Shown here: positions 1 through 8,153 of the stretch, piece after piece
Layout: the number at the start of each line of letters is the position of its first letter
How positions within the stretch are numbered: the first letter of the stretch is position 1
NCBI GenBank assembly: GCA_035375865.1
Contig: DAOSQO010000069.1
Coordinates: 1-12,748 of the forward strand
DNA: 12,748 nucleotides
Source of the DNA: BRH-c25 sp029553855
Lineage (GTDB): Bacteria > Bacillota > Clostridia > Lutisporales > Lutisporaceae
Direction of reading: 5' to 3'
Notes under the pieces: generated by a model
Seen by the model: the letters and a program-made list of their open reading frames with translations, nothing else
Database searches by the model: none
Told to the model about the DNA's origin: nothing
Made by a program: the position numbers and the translations under genes

Positions 1-1293
1 GGTAGGATCTTCTTCAACAAGCCTCTGAAGGCCACTGCCTATCTTATCTTCGTCCCCCTTTGATTTCGGTTCAATAGCCATTGAAATGCTTGGTTCCGGG
101 AAAGTTGCCGGCTCAAACATTACGAGTTTATTAGCATCGCACAGGGTATCCCCTGTTGTAGTATACTGTAATTTTGCAACTGCGCCTATATCTCCTGCAA
201 TAAGCTTATCTGCAGCTACTTGCTTTTTACCCCTTAAAAGGAACAGGCTGCTGAGCTTTTCCTTTTTTTCCTTATTTGGGTTTAATACTTCCATGTCCGC
301 TTTCATTTCTCCCGACATGACTCTGAACATGGAAATCTTCCCTACAAATGGGTCGGCAATCGTCTTATAGACCTGGGCACTGAAAGGCGCATTTCTATCC
401 GCCGCAACCTTTATCTTCTCTTTGCTTTTTACATTGACTGCCTCAGGGACTTCTGCATCAACCGGAGAAGGTAAATAGTCCAGTACCGCATCCATGAGTA
501 AATCTACTCCTATATTCTTTGCCGCGGAACCACAAATCACCGGCACTACGTCTCTTGATACAACCCCAAGCCTTAATCCTTTTACTATCTCTTCCCTCGA
601 AAGTTCTTCACCATTGAAGTATTTTTCCATAAGTTCCTCGTCCGTCTGTGCGGCCGCCTCGATTATCACATTTCTGTATTCTTCAGCTTCGGCTTTAAGA
701 TTGGCTGGAATATCTTCAACAACCGTCTTATTGCCTTCTCTTATCTTAGCCTTCATATCAATTATGTCGACTAATCCTTTGAAATTTGCCTCCGAACCTA
801 TCGGAAGAGCAAAAGGAACAACTTTATTTCCAAAAGCTTCTCTAAGCTGTTCGACAACCTTCGAGAAGCTTGTATTTTCTCTGTCAAGCTTGTTTACGAA
901 GAACATGCATGACTTCTTGCCCTCGGAAACAAGATCCCAAGCCTTCTCTGCCCCTACTTCAACCCCCCCGGTGCTATCAACAGCTATTATTGCGCCGTCG
1001 GCAACCTTTAAGCTTGCCACTGTTTCACCTACAAAGTCAAAATACCCCGGGGTATCAATTATATTGATTCTCTTTTCTTTCCATTCACAGGGAGCCATAG
1101 CCGCACTAATGGAAATCTTCCTTTTAATTTCCTCCGGGTCATAGTCTGTCACGGTATTTCCGTCTTCAACCTTTCCGAACCTATCCAGGACCCCGGTATT
1201 AAACAGCATTGCTTCTGCCATTGTTGTCTTACCTGAACTGCCATGTCCAAATAAACCTACATTTCTTAGGTTTTCCGTTTTATAATCTTTCAT
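1..1293 (-). CDS. Elongation factor G-like GTPase (EF-G2 type paralogue), 3' end cut by window edge
   Basis: Ribosomal translocase-family GTPase; 431 N-terminal residues are present of the roughly 690 usual for EF-G, so domains IV and V lie outside the window. In order: G1 P-loop GHGSSGKT (16-23), switch I region with TDYDPEE (49-55), G3 DTPGYFDF (80-87), G4 NKLD (134-137), G5 GSA (255-257), a beta-barrel domain II at about 300-390, and the start of domain III. Canonical bacterial EF-G has AHIDAGKT, DTPGHVDF and NKMD, so this reads as the EF-G-like paralogue subfamily rather than the main fusA product; that is inferred from family knowledge. The ATG at 1293 follows AAGGGGG with about 7 bases of spacing. 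A promoter lies upstream at 1405-1433. EF-G paralogues variously serve translocation or recycling, or lack a known role; the sequence does not decide which. Confidence 0.93.
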   Translation of the reverse strand, partial: MKDYKTENLRNVGLFGHGSSGKTTMAEAMLFNTGVLDRFGKVEDGNTVTDYDPEEIKRKISISAAMAPCEWKEKRINIIDTPGYFDFVGETVASLKVADGAIIAVDSTGGVEVGAEKAWDLVSEGKKSCMFFVNKLDRENTSFSKVVEQLREAFGNKVVPFALPIGSEANFKGLVDIIDMKAKIREGNKTVVEDIPANLKAEAEEYRNVIIEAAAQTDEELMEKYFNGEELSREEIVKGLRLGVVSRDVVPVICGSAAKNIGVDLLMDAVLDYLPSPVDAEVPEAVNVKSKEKIKVAADRNAPFSAQVYKTIADPFVGKISMFRVMSGEMKADMEVLNPNKEKKEKLSSLFLLRGKKQVAADKLIAGDIGAVAKLQYTTTGDTLCDANKLVMFEPATFPEPSISMAIEPKSKGDEDKIGSGLQRLVEEDPT

Positions 1294-1404
1294 AAAAATT
1301 CCCCCTTTTATGTTTATTCTGTCCTACATCAGTAATTTTAAACATATCCATTGTAAATTCAGATAACTATGTATAGCGCGAAATATGCATACACTGTAAC
1401 TCTA

Positions 1405-1433
1405 ATTTTATCTTTCCCTCAAATAAATGTAAA
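1405..1433 (-). promoter_or_regulatory. Sigma-A type promoter for the EF-G-like gene
   Basis: On the minus strand TTTACA (1433-1428) is separated by exactly 17 bases from TAAAAT (1410-1405), each hexamer matching consensus at 5 of 6 positions. Transcription would start near 1398, giving an untranslated leader of about 105 bases before the ATG at 1293. The promoter begins only 27 bases beyond the stop of the ABC permease, and I see no convincing terminator between them, so read-through from the ABC operon is also possible. Confidence 0.6.
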
Positions 1434-1459
1434 GAGTAAAAAGCTGAGTATTCGTAAAT

Positions 1460-3133
1460 TCATATCTCTATCTTTTCAAAGAGCCTTACCCCAACTGTGG
1501 AGAGCAGGTTGTACAGCAATAAGTCCAGTATCCCGAACATTGCAACAAAGGTTATAAAGGTAATCCACAGCGTAAAATGCAGTGCTATTGTTACAAAAAC
1601 CGGTATACCTGCAATTACTATGGAGGCAAGCATATTGAGCACAACATTGAAATTCTGCTTCACTGCCTTCTGCTCATTATCCCATATAAGCTTAGGGAAA
1701 TTGAGATCAATAAATATTCCAGTAAACGAACTGAAAATAATTCCCAATATTGCTGCAACAGCAATAAGCATTATTAAATAAACCGGCAGCGGCACAAAAA
1801 TAACAGCTGCCAGCACCATAGACAGTGTTCCGACTGCACCTAAACATGCACTGGACAATACCTTAGCCAATATCTGAGTCCTGTAGCTTACAGGCAGGTA
1901 TTTGCAAACGTAAATGTTTGTGCCTTCCCTGGATATTGCCGAAGCGGCAATTCCGTTAGTTGAGGCAACAAAAACACTCATGCCGAAAGCAGCCGCCAAT
2001 ACTGCGCCTTGCTTGCCGATATCGGAAATATAGGGGCTGAGTGCTTGAAGCTCTTTCATTTCATCGGGTTGCACAATAAATGGGAGGATGAAGAATAAAG
2101 GAAAAAGAAAATTCAGAAGCACGCAGTTCATGAAATAAACAGGTGTTCTGAACAACAGCTTAAGCTCCTTAATAATATATGACCTTAAGGCCGATTTCTG
2201 TCTGCTGAACTTTCTAAATTCACTTTCTGTATATTTCTTTCTTTTTGAAGAGGCTTCCGATATTCCCACTGCGCCTTTATAATAAATACCTTCTCCGATA
2301 CCCAAAAGCAGCATTACAAAAAGCACGCAGATAAGCATAAATACTATTAAGTTCACAAGACCTTTTAATTCTGAGTTATGTAATAGCGCCATTACTGCAA
2401 ATCTATTGCTGAAAAAAATACCCGATATAGTTCCCGTAAAGGAATTATTCCCCTGGGCAAGCAGTTGCTGCAGCTCATCAGCACTCATTGAGGAACTGCT
2501 GATCTTTGTAATGAAAGCGTTTAGCCCAACAGCTAAAGTCATAGCCGCAATTCCGCCGATTATCCTGAATCTGTCTTTGTTCTTTGCGAGGCTGGTAAAT
2601 CCCATTATTAGCAAGGTTATTACAGATGCATAGATTAAGGGCAAAACAGGCAGTGCAAGAAATATGATAAGGCTGTATATGCAATACATTAATCCTGCTT
2701 TGCCTGCAATCCCGAAACCTATGAGAATAGGCGCAAGGAATATAAATTCAGTCAAATACTCATAAAACAGAGCAACAGTAAATTTTGCCGCTAATATTTC
2801 CGAAGGCCTTAACGGCAGCGGCAGCAGATTCTCAATGTCCTTGGAAAAATAAAAAATGCTAATAACATAGAAAACGCCAAAAAAGAAAATAGTCAGGCTG
2901 GATACCAAAAAGCCCATTCCAAGGATCAACCCTTCCTGTTGAATCCCCGATAGCACATGATAGCCGACAAAGGCCAAAGTGCCGATCCCGAACATCATTG
3001 GTAAAAACGATACAAATATGAGCACGGACAGAAGTATTTTCTTTGTGCGGCTTTTGCCTGACTTAGCAGATCTTAAATCAAACAAGTTGAAATTTTTCAG
3101 CATCACTTTGGTTAATACCATATATCTACTCAT
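1460..3133 (-). CDS. ABC transporter permease, large two-half ABC-2-like exporter subunit
   Basis: Integral membrane subunit of an ABC transporter, 557 residues. A basic N-terminus is followed by hydrophobic segments at about 33-60, 68-96, 120-142, 148-178, 190-208, 258-282, 332-354, 376-400, 425-445, 448-475, 498-520 and 523-545, roughly twelve membrane spans. A hydrophilic, basic stretch (about 293-318) separates the halves. The motif SREGTNIYVCKYLPVSYRTQ (401-420) followed by ILAK is characteristic of the putative ABC exporter family I know as ABC_tran_2; the first half has a related LPLPLRPSEILAAK (105-117 region). The start ATG overlaps the stop of the ATPase gene by 8 bases (ATGAGTAG), indicating translational coupling; an alternative ATG is four codons in. 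Substrate unknown. The family is often linked to drug, peptide or bacteriocin-type export, but nothing here identifies the cargo. Confidence 0.88.
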   Translation of the reverse strand: MSRYMVLTKVMLKNFNLFDLRSAKSGKSRTKKILLSVLIFVSFLPMMFGIGTLAFVGYHVLSGIQQEGLILGMGFLVSSLTIFFFGVFYVISIFYFSKDIENLLPLPLRPSEILAAKFTVALFYEYLTEFIFLAPILIGFGIAGKAGLMYCIYSLIIFLALPVLPLIYASVITLLIMGFTSLAKNKDRFRIIGGIAAMTLAVGLNAFITKISSSSMSADELQQLLAQGNNSFTGTISGIFFSNRFAVMALLHNSELKGLVNLIVFMLICVLFVMLLLGIGEGIYYKGAVGISEASSKRKKYTESEFRKFSRQKSALRSYIIKELKLLFRTPVYFMNCVLLNFLFPLFFILPFIVQPDEMKELQALSPYISDIGKQGAVLAAAFGMSVFVASTNGIAASAISREGTNIYVCKYLPVSYRTQILAKVLSSACLGAVGTLSMVLAAVIFVPLPVYLIMLIAVAAILGIIFSSFTGIFIDLNFPKLIWDNEQKAVKQNFNVVLNMLASIVIAGIPVFVTIALHFTLWITFITFVAMFGILDLLLYNLLSTVGVRLFEKIEI

Positions 3134-3851
3134 TTTCCGTCAGCTCCAAAAATATATTTTCCAAGGACTCATTACTTCTGAAATGCTCCCTGATTTCGTC
3201 CATTGTTCCATAAAACAGCAGCTTCCCTTTGCTGATAATGGCTACCTTATCACAAAGCTTCTCTGCTACCTCAAGGACATGAGTTGAGAAAAATACCGTG
3301 TTGCCGGCTTCAGCATGTTTCTTCATCATCTCCTTAAGGATGAAGGAAGACTTGGGGTCAAGTCCGGTCATCGGCTCATCTAATATCCATACCGAAGGGG
3401 CATGGACAAGAACTCCCATTAATACTATTTTCTGCCTCATTCCGTGGGAATAGCTCTGTATCTGATCATCAAGGGCAGCTTCCATTTCAAACCTTTCGGA
3501 AAGTTCCTTTATTCTCTCCTCCCTCAGGTCAGAAGATACCTTATATATATCAGCCATAAAATTCAGGTATTCAATACCCTTAAGGCGCAGGAACATATCA
3601 GGGTTGTCTGGGACATAACCAAACTGACTTTTTGCCTCAAGGGGTCTCTCTTTAATATCTATCCCATTTATTGCCGCACTACCGCTGTCAGCATTCAATA
3701 TTCCTGTAATTATCTTGATGGTTGTTGTCTTCCCTGCTCCGTTTGGACCGAGAAAACCTACAATCTGTCCTTCGGGAACGACTAGGGTAAGATCATCCAC
3801 CGCTTTTACGGTGCCGTTATACGTCTTGCTGATATTGTTCAGTTCAATCAT
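3126..3851 (-). CDS. ABC transporter ATP-binding protein
   Basis: Cytoplasmic ATPase that powers the adjoining permease; 241 residues, normal for a single nucleotide-binding domain of the ABC-2/CcmA type. Visible motifs: Walker A GPNGAGKT (35-42), Q-loop region FGYVPDNPDMF (77-87), signature YSHGMRQK (134-141) in the degenerate form common in this subfamily, Walker B VWILDEP (154-160), D-loop GLDP (163-166) and the switch histidine in STHV (H191). The ATG at 3851 has GGAGG about 7 bases upstream. It is the first gene of a two-gene operon with the permease and is transcribed away from ilvE. No substrate can be inferred. Confidence 0.95.
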   Translation of the reverse strand: MIELNNISKTYNGTVKAVDDLTLVVPEGQIVGFLGPNGAGKTTTIKIITGILNADSGSAAINGIDIKERPLEAKSQFGYVPDNPDMFLRLKGIEYLNFMADIYKVSSDLREERIKELSERFEMEAALDDQIQSYSHGMRQKIVLMGVLVHAPSVWILDEPMTGLDPKSSFILKEMMKKHAEAGNTVFFSTHVLEVAEKLCDKVAIISKGKLLFYGTMDEIREHFRSNESLENIFLELTENE

Positions 3852-3885
3852 ACATCTTCCTCCATATGGTGCTTTTTGCCATTTA

Positions 3886-3914
3886 ATTATAACATATCTT
3901 AAAAAAAATTAAAG
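3886..3914 (-). promoter_or_regulatory. Candidate promoter of the ABC transporter operon
   Basis: On the minus strand a perfect TATAAT (3891-3886) is preceded by TG one base upstream (TGTTATAAT), the extended -10 form common in low-GC Gram-positives. The -35 region is A/T-rich and only weakly like consensus (CTTTAA or TTTAAT, depending on spacing). Transcription would start about 30 bases before the ATG at 3851. Confidence 0.5.
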
Positions 3915-3990
3915 CTTTCTAATAATATTTCACTACAGTCAAAGTTCAATACCTTTATGTATTAAGGCTACTCCCACTAGTACAGGCCTA

Positions 3991-4019
3991 TTTACAAAAC
4001 AATCCAAATAGTCTATTCT
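3991..4019 (+). promoter_or_regulatory. ilvE: Candidate ilvE promoter
   Basis: TTTACA (3991-3996) and TATTCT (4014-4019) are spaced by 17 bases; the -35 is 5/6 and the -10 is 4/6 of consensus. The resulting leader is under 50 bases, too short for a T-box or other amino-acid attenuator, so control would have to come from a DNA-binding repressor or not exist. An alternative -10, TATAAC at 4023-4028, lacks a good -35. Confidence 0.4.
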
Positions 4020-4070
4020 GAATATAACGTCGGTTTCCCAATATGAATATCTATAAAGGAGAGTGCTGTT

Positions 4071-5096
4071 ATGAACAATGCTGTTAATATTGAATGGGGT
4101 AAGTTAGGCTTTTCTTATATTAAAACGGATTACCGTTATATTTCCAGATGGAAAGACGGTTCCTGGGATAATGGAAAGCTCATTGAAGACAACAATCTCA
4201 CAATCAGCGAAGGTTCTACATGTCTTCATTACGGGCAGCAATGCTTCGAGGGTTTGAAGGCTTATTGCACAAAGGAAGGCAAAATACAGCTTTTCAGACC
4301 TGATCAGAATGCAAAGCGTATGATACAAAGCTGCCGGAGGATTTTCATGCCGGAAGTACCGAAAGAGAAATTCATTGATGCCTGTGTTCAAGTAGTAAAA
4401 GCCAATGAAGCATGGGTCCCCCCATATGGTACGGGAGCTACCCTGTACCTCAGACCTTTTGTTATAGGGGTAGGAGATAACATAGGTGTAAGTCCTGCCA
4501 GGGAATACATATTTTCAGTATTTTGCATACCCGTAGGGCCCTATTTCAAGGGAGGCATGTCCCCAATTGATTTCTCGGTTTCCGAATATGACAGGGCAGC
4601 ACCTAAAGGAACAGGTGCGGCAAAGGTAGGGGGCAACTATGCTGCAAGTCTTTATCCTCACGAGAAGGCAAGAGAAGAGGGTTTTGCGGATTGTGTCTAT
4701 TTGGATCCTTCAACCCATACGAAAATTGAAGAAGTTGGTGCTGCGAACTTTTTCGGAATCACAAAAGACAATAAATTCGTTACCCCGATATCCGACTCTA
4801 TTTTACCGAGCATAACAAAATATTCACTGTTGCATGTGGCAAAAGAGTACTTAGGGTTGGAAGTAGAAGAGAGAGACGTATATATTGATAATCTGGACGA
4901 ATTCGCAGAAGCCGGAGCATGCGGAACAGCCGCTGTAATTTCACCTATCGGCAGCATCACCTATAAAGGAAAGAAGCATATATTCCATAGCTTAACCGAG
5001 GTTGGCCCCATAACCAGGAAATTATATGAAACACTTGTTGGAATCCAGATTGGGGATATAAAAGCTCCATCGGGATGGATATTAGAAGTTAAATAA
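4071..5096 (+). CDS. ilvE: Branched-chain amino acid aminotransferase
   Basis: PLP-dependent class IV (fold type IV) aminotransferase that interconverts leucine, isoleucine and valine with their 2-oxo acids using glutamate/2-oxoglutarate; the last step of branched-chain synthesis and the first of catabolism. It has 341 residues, the usual length of the larger BCAT form (eukaryotic and Bacillus type) rather than the shorter E. coli form. Key regions: YGQQCFEGLKAY (54-65), LYLRPF (125-130), Schiff-base lysine K185 in GAAKVGGNY, EVGAANFF (221-228) with E221 expected to contact the PLP ring nitrogen, and the phosphate-binding stretch CGTAAVISPIG (284-294). The ATG at 4071 follows AAAGGAG with about 9 bases of spacing. 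It stands alone, divergent from the ABC operon and not in an ilv cluster, ending in a shared terminator. A catabolic versus biosynthetic role cannot be separated from sequence. Confidence 0.97.
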   Translation: MNNAVNIEWGKLGFSYIKTDYRYISRWKDGSWDNGKLIEDNNLTISEGSTCLHYGQQCFEGLKAYCTKEGKIQLFRPDQNAKRMIQSCRRIFMPEVPKEKFIDACVQVVKANEAWVPPYGTGATLYLRPFVIGVGDNIGVSPAREYIFSVFCIPVGPYFKGGMSPIDFSVSEYDRAAPKGTGAAKVGGNYAASLYPHEKAREEGFADCVYLDPSTHTKIEEVGAANFFGITKDNKFVTPISDSILPSITKYSLLHVAKEYLGLEVEERDVYIDNLDEFAEAGACGTAAVISPIGSITYKGKKHIFHSLTEVGPITRKLYETLVGIQIGDIKAPSGWILEVK

Positions 5097-5107
5097 CAAA
5101 AAACACA

Positions 5108-5148
5108 GGGCGGTTTGTGTCTGTAAGATATAAGAACCGCCCATTTTT
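5108..5148. terminator. Bidirectional rho-independent terminator between ilvE and the M16C peptidase
   Basis: GGGCGGTT (5108-5115) pairs perfectly with AACCGCCC (5135-5142), with one further G-U pair possible, around a loop of about 19 bases. It is followed by ATTTTT on the plus strand, just after the ilvE stop. On the minus strand the same stem is followed by TGTGTTTTTT, serving the convergent peptidase gene, whose stop codon lies immediately beside it at 5147. Confidence 0.85.
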
Positions 5149-8074
5149 ATATGAAAACATCAATTAAACTTCCAAACAGCTCTCTGTTCTCCTTAATTTT
5201 CACCTCACTGCCCAATACACAGTAGCTTTGCCTCTTAATAAGCTCAAACATCATTTCGGATAGCTCCCTCATGTCCCGTTGACTTGTGTCGAGTATTTCC
5301 TCCCGCTCCCTCTGCAAATCCTCGGCGGTGATTTTTCTCATATAATTCTCTATTGCCCTCTCCCCCTTCATAAAGGGGGTAAGAGGCTTATCCAGCCTGC
5401 TGATTGTTCCTATAATATACCTGCTCATCTCCCTTTCGTCGGTATGGAAATTTTTCAGGTACTCATACATCTCGTCATATACCTTAAACGTCTCCCTGAT
5501 ATTCGGGTCTCTATAAGAAACAAGAAACATGTTTCCGTTCTTTTCGAAGCCTGTAAAAGCGCCATAGGCGCCTCCCTGGACTCTGACGCGATTCCAAAGA
5601 TAACTGTATCTGGATATGGTGCTCAGAACCTGCAGCTTTCCCGAATACGGATATCCCAGCTTGATAAAGTTGTATCCCTGAGCTACATATTGCACCTTTC
5701 CCTGGGTCATAAGCCCTTCATTACGTGACTCAAGCCCGAAAGAATACTGTACCGGCGGCAATTTTTCCGTGCTCAATTCTTTAAGTATTATATCCATACC
5801 TTCTGCAAAGCTTCGATAATCATCCTCTTCACAGGTCACTCCCGCAATAAAGCCGCTTTTCCTGAATATCAGCCCCATAAGCTTCTGTAAATTTTTTTGT
5901 ACCTCTCCTATTCTGATTTCAAAGTTCTTCTCTATATCCTCAATAAACTTATAGTAAGTCAATCCCGTTATTTCCTCCAGATAGCCTCCTTCTGCCGAAA
6001 AATATGATAATAGCCTCCTGCAGGCAATTATATACCCTTCCCCTGATATTCTCATCTCAATTCTGGACTTTGTCTCCTGAATAATCTCCCTGATTCTTCT
6101 CTCATCATCAAACTTAGTCCCGGCAATAATCTCTCTGATTATTTCAAACATTCTCGTGAGTTTACCGTTAAGAACCCTGCCCCTGACGGAGAACACGGGA
6201 TTATATTTATTATCATCACCTTTTTCCCCATATACCTGTGGGCTGAACCGGATTCCGCCCGTATGCATGTCGATTTCTTTTGAGAGATCTCCGTAGCTGT
6301 AGTTTAAAGTGCTGATCTTCCCAAGTACTGCAGACAGAAGGGGTATATAGGGCAGCAGCTCCTGGGGGACAGCAGTGGTGTCGAACAACAGGTCTGCATA
6401 AACTATGTCATTAGTAAACATATGATGTGCAAGCACTTTAACCCCTTCCTCCTTCTTCACCTGCTGCGGAAGTACTTCGCCCTTCCTGTCAATATCTTTT
6501 ATGAAAAGCATAGGAATAAGTGCAAGCTTTTCAGGAGCATCCGGAGCATTCTGCCACTCCTTAAGCTCCCTGTTCTGCTTTACAAGCCCCTGAAGCTGTT
6601 CCTTCGTCATTTGTGTCTTAATATTCCTGAGTTTGGTCCTTGTTTCCTCATCTTTTGCCTCAGACATACCTTTCTTTGGTTTCAGCACTACCATTGAACT
6701 ATGATTGTTGTTTAAAATGTATTTCTCTATAAGGTTTTCAAAATATCTGTCATTCAACTCAGACCTTATCTTTTCAAAAATCTTCCCATAGCAGAGATGC
6801 ATAGCGGGATCCTTGCCATAAAGCCAGCTGTCCATAATCTTAATGTTATATATAAGGCCTTTGGGGTAGCTTTCAAAGTCCGCTTCCCTCAGCCTGAATT
6901 CCTTCAAATTGACCGCTGCCTCAGCCAGATGACTGTCCAACCCGTCGCCCACAAGCTTTTTTAAGGTTTCAAGAACCACATTGATAAACTCTTCTTTTCT
7001 TTCCACATTTGAATTTTTTACAATAATGCTAAAAACGGGTTGAAGTATGCTGTTGTCGTACCTCCCGTAAACATCCTTGCCAATGCCTGCCTCAAGCAGC
7101 GCTTTTTTCAAAGGCGATGCCGGCGTTGACAAAAGTATATGCTCTAATATTTCCATTGCTATATACAGTTCCGGGTCTGTGGAAAAACCCACTGAATAAT
7201 TCAAGTTAAGGTATGTTTTGTCCCTTTCATCCTCATTAGGAGAAACGGGATATTCCAGTTCATAGCTTTTCATTGAGTCAAAAGCTTTCTGTACCGGAAT
7301 AACCGAATCTATAGGAACTGTTTCAAAATCCTTGAGGTATGCCTCATCGATAAATTTCAACTGATCAAGTATGTCTAATTTCCCGTACAGAAACAAAAAG
7401 CTGTTTGACGGGTGATAGTATTTTTTATGAAATGCAAGAAACTCCTCTAATGTAAGCTCCGGAATAACTTGGGGGTCGCCTCCCGATTCATAGCCATATG
7501 GGGTATCCGGATACAAAGTTTCCTGAAGCTTCCTTGCAAGCACCGACTCCGGCGATGAGAGAGCCCCCTTCATTTCATTATACACAACTCCCTTATATTT
7601 CAGCTCATGGCCGGCTTCCTCCAGTTCGTAATGCCAGCCTTCCTGCTTCAGTATCTCAGGGTGTTCATATATGTTGGGATGAAATACAGAGTCCAGATAT
7701 ACATCCATCAGGTTCCTGAAATCCTTTTCATTCCTGCTGGCTACCGGATACATTGTCTTGTCCCCAAAAGTAAAGGCATTTAGAAAGGTATTCAGTGAAC
7801 CTTTTACAAGTTGCACAAAAGGTTCTTTAATGGGAAACTTTCTTGAGCCGCAAAGCACCGAATGCTCCAATATGTGTGGCAGCCCAGTGCTGTCCTTGGG
7901 GGGTGTTCTGAAAGTAATAGAAAACACCTTATTATCATCTTCGTTTTCCATATAAAAAAGCCTGGCTCCGCTCTTCTCATGCAAAAAAAGCCGTACTGTA
8001 GAATTTGTCTCCTTGATATCATTTTCTTCAATTAATCGGAATCCGTGATATATTTCATCTGTTCTAAAATGCAT
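5147..8074 (-). CDS. M16C insulinase-family zinc metallopeptidase (presequence-protease type)
   Basis: Large clamshell zinc peptidase that degrades oligopeptides. Starting at the ATG at 8074 it has 975 residues, full length for the M16C group of PreP, falcilysin and bacterial homologues. Inverted zinc motif HILEH gives H67, E70 (catalytic base) and H71; the third zinc ligand is E167 in VVYNEMKGA, exactly 97 residues after E70 as in plant PreP. The C-terminal half carries the RVQGGAYGAF motif, R831 and Y837, which completes the active site across the cavity. All catalytic residues are intact. No signal peptide, so cytoplasmic. The frame can be extended to a TTG at 8083, but GGAGGG then abuts that codon with no spacing, whereas it sits about 9 bases before ATG 8074. 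Likely role is recycling of peptides; the physiological substrate is unknown. Transcribed alone, downstream of degV. Confidence 0.95.
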   Translation of the reverse strand: MHFRTDEIYHGFRLIEENDIKETNSTVRLFLHEKSGARLFYMENEDDNKVFSITFRTPPKDSTGLPHILEHSVLCGSRKFPIKEPFVQLVKGSLNTFLNAFTFGDKTMYPVASRNEKDFRNLMDVYLDSVFHPNIYEHPEILKQEGWHYELEEAGHELKYKGVVYNEMKGALSSPESVLARKLQETLYPDTPYGYESGGDPQVIPELTLEEFLAFHKKYYHPSNSFLFLYGKLDILDQLKFIDEAYLKDFETVPIDSVIPVQKAFDSMKSYELEYPVSPNEDERDKTYLNLNYSVGFSTDPELYIAMEILEHILLSTPASPLKKALLEAGIGKDVYGRYDNSILQPVFSIIVKNSNVERKEEFINVVLETLKKLVGDGLDSHLAEAAVNLKEFRLREADFESYPKGLIYNIKIMDSWLYGKDPAMHLCYGKIFEKIRSELNDRYFENLIEKYILNNNHSSMVVLKPKKGMSEAKDEETRTKLRNIKTQMTKEQLQGLVKQNRELKEWQNAPDAPEKLALIPMLFIKDIDRKGEVLPQQVKKEEGVKVLAHHMFTNDIVYADLLFDTTAVPQELLPYIPLLSAVLGKISTLNYSYGDLSKEIDMHTGGIRFSPQVYGEKGDDNKYNPVFSVRGRVLNGKLTRMFEIIREIIAGTKFDDERRIREIIQETKSRIEMRISGEGYIIACRRLLSYFSAEGGYLEEITGLTYYKFIEDIEKNFEIRIGEVQKNLQKLMGLIFRKSGFIAGVTCEEDDYRSFAEGMDIILKELSTEKLPPVQYSFGLESRNEGLMTQGKVQYVAQGYNFIKLGYPYSGKLQVLSTISRYSYLWNRVRVQGGAYGAFTGFEKNGNMFLVSYRDPNIRETFKVYDEMYEYLKNFHTDEREMSRYIIGTISRLDKPLTPFMKGERAIENYMRKITAEDLQREREEILDTSQRDMRELSEMMFELIKRQSYCVLGSEVKIKENRELFGSLIDVFI

Positions 8075-8153
8075 CCCTTTCAACCCTCCATTCAGCAGAT
8101 TGCATAATAATCATATACTTGCCGTATTCTACAAATGTCATTCAAATATGAAC

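Noticed and set aside
494..1144. 216-codon open frame on the plus strand
   Set aside because: It lies wholly opposite the EF-G-like gene, has a serine-rich composition without any recognisable domain, and lacks a ribosome site; it is a shadow of the real gene.
3915..3990. Possible leader attenuator or T-box before ilvE
   Set aside because: The space is short and only weak inverted repeats are present (AATAC/GTATT); no T-box sequence or terminator-antiterminator pair is seen, and it lies upstream of the probable promoter.
5279..5728. 149-codon open frame on the plus strand
   Set aside because: Antisense to the conserved C-terminal part of the M16C peptidase, including its R/Y active-site motif; no protein family features.
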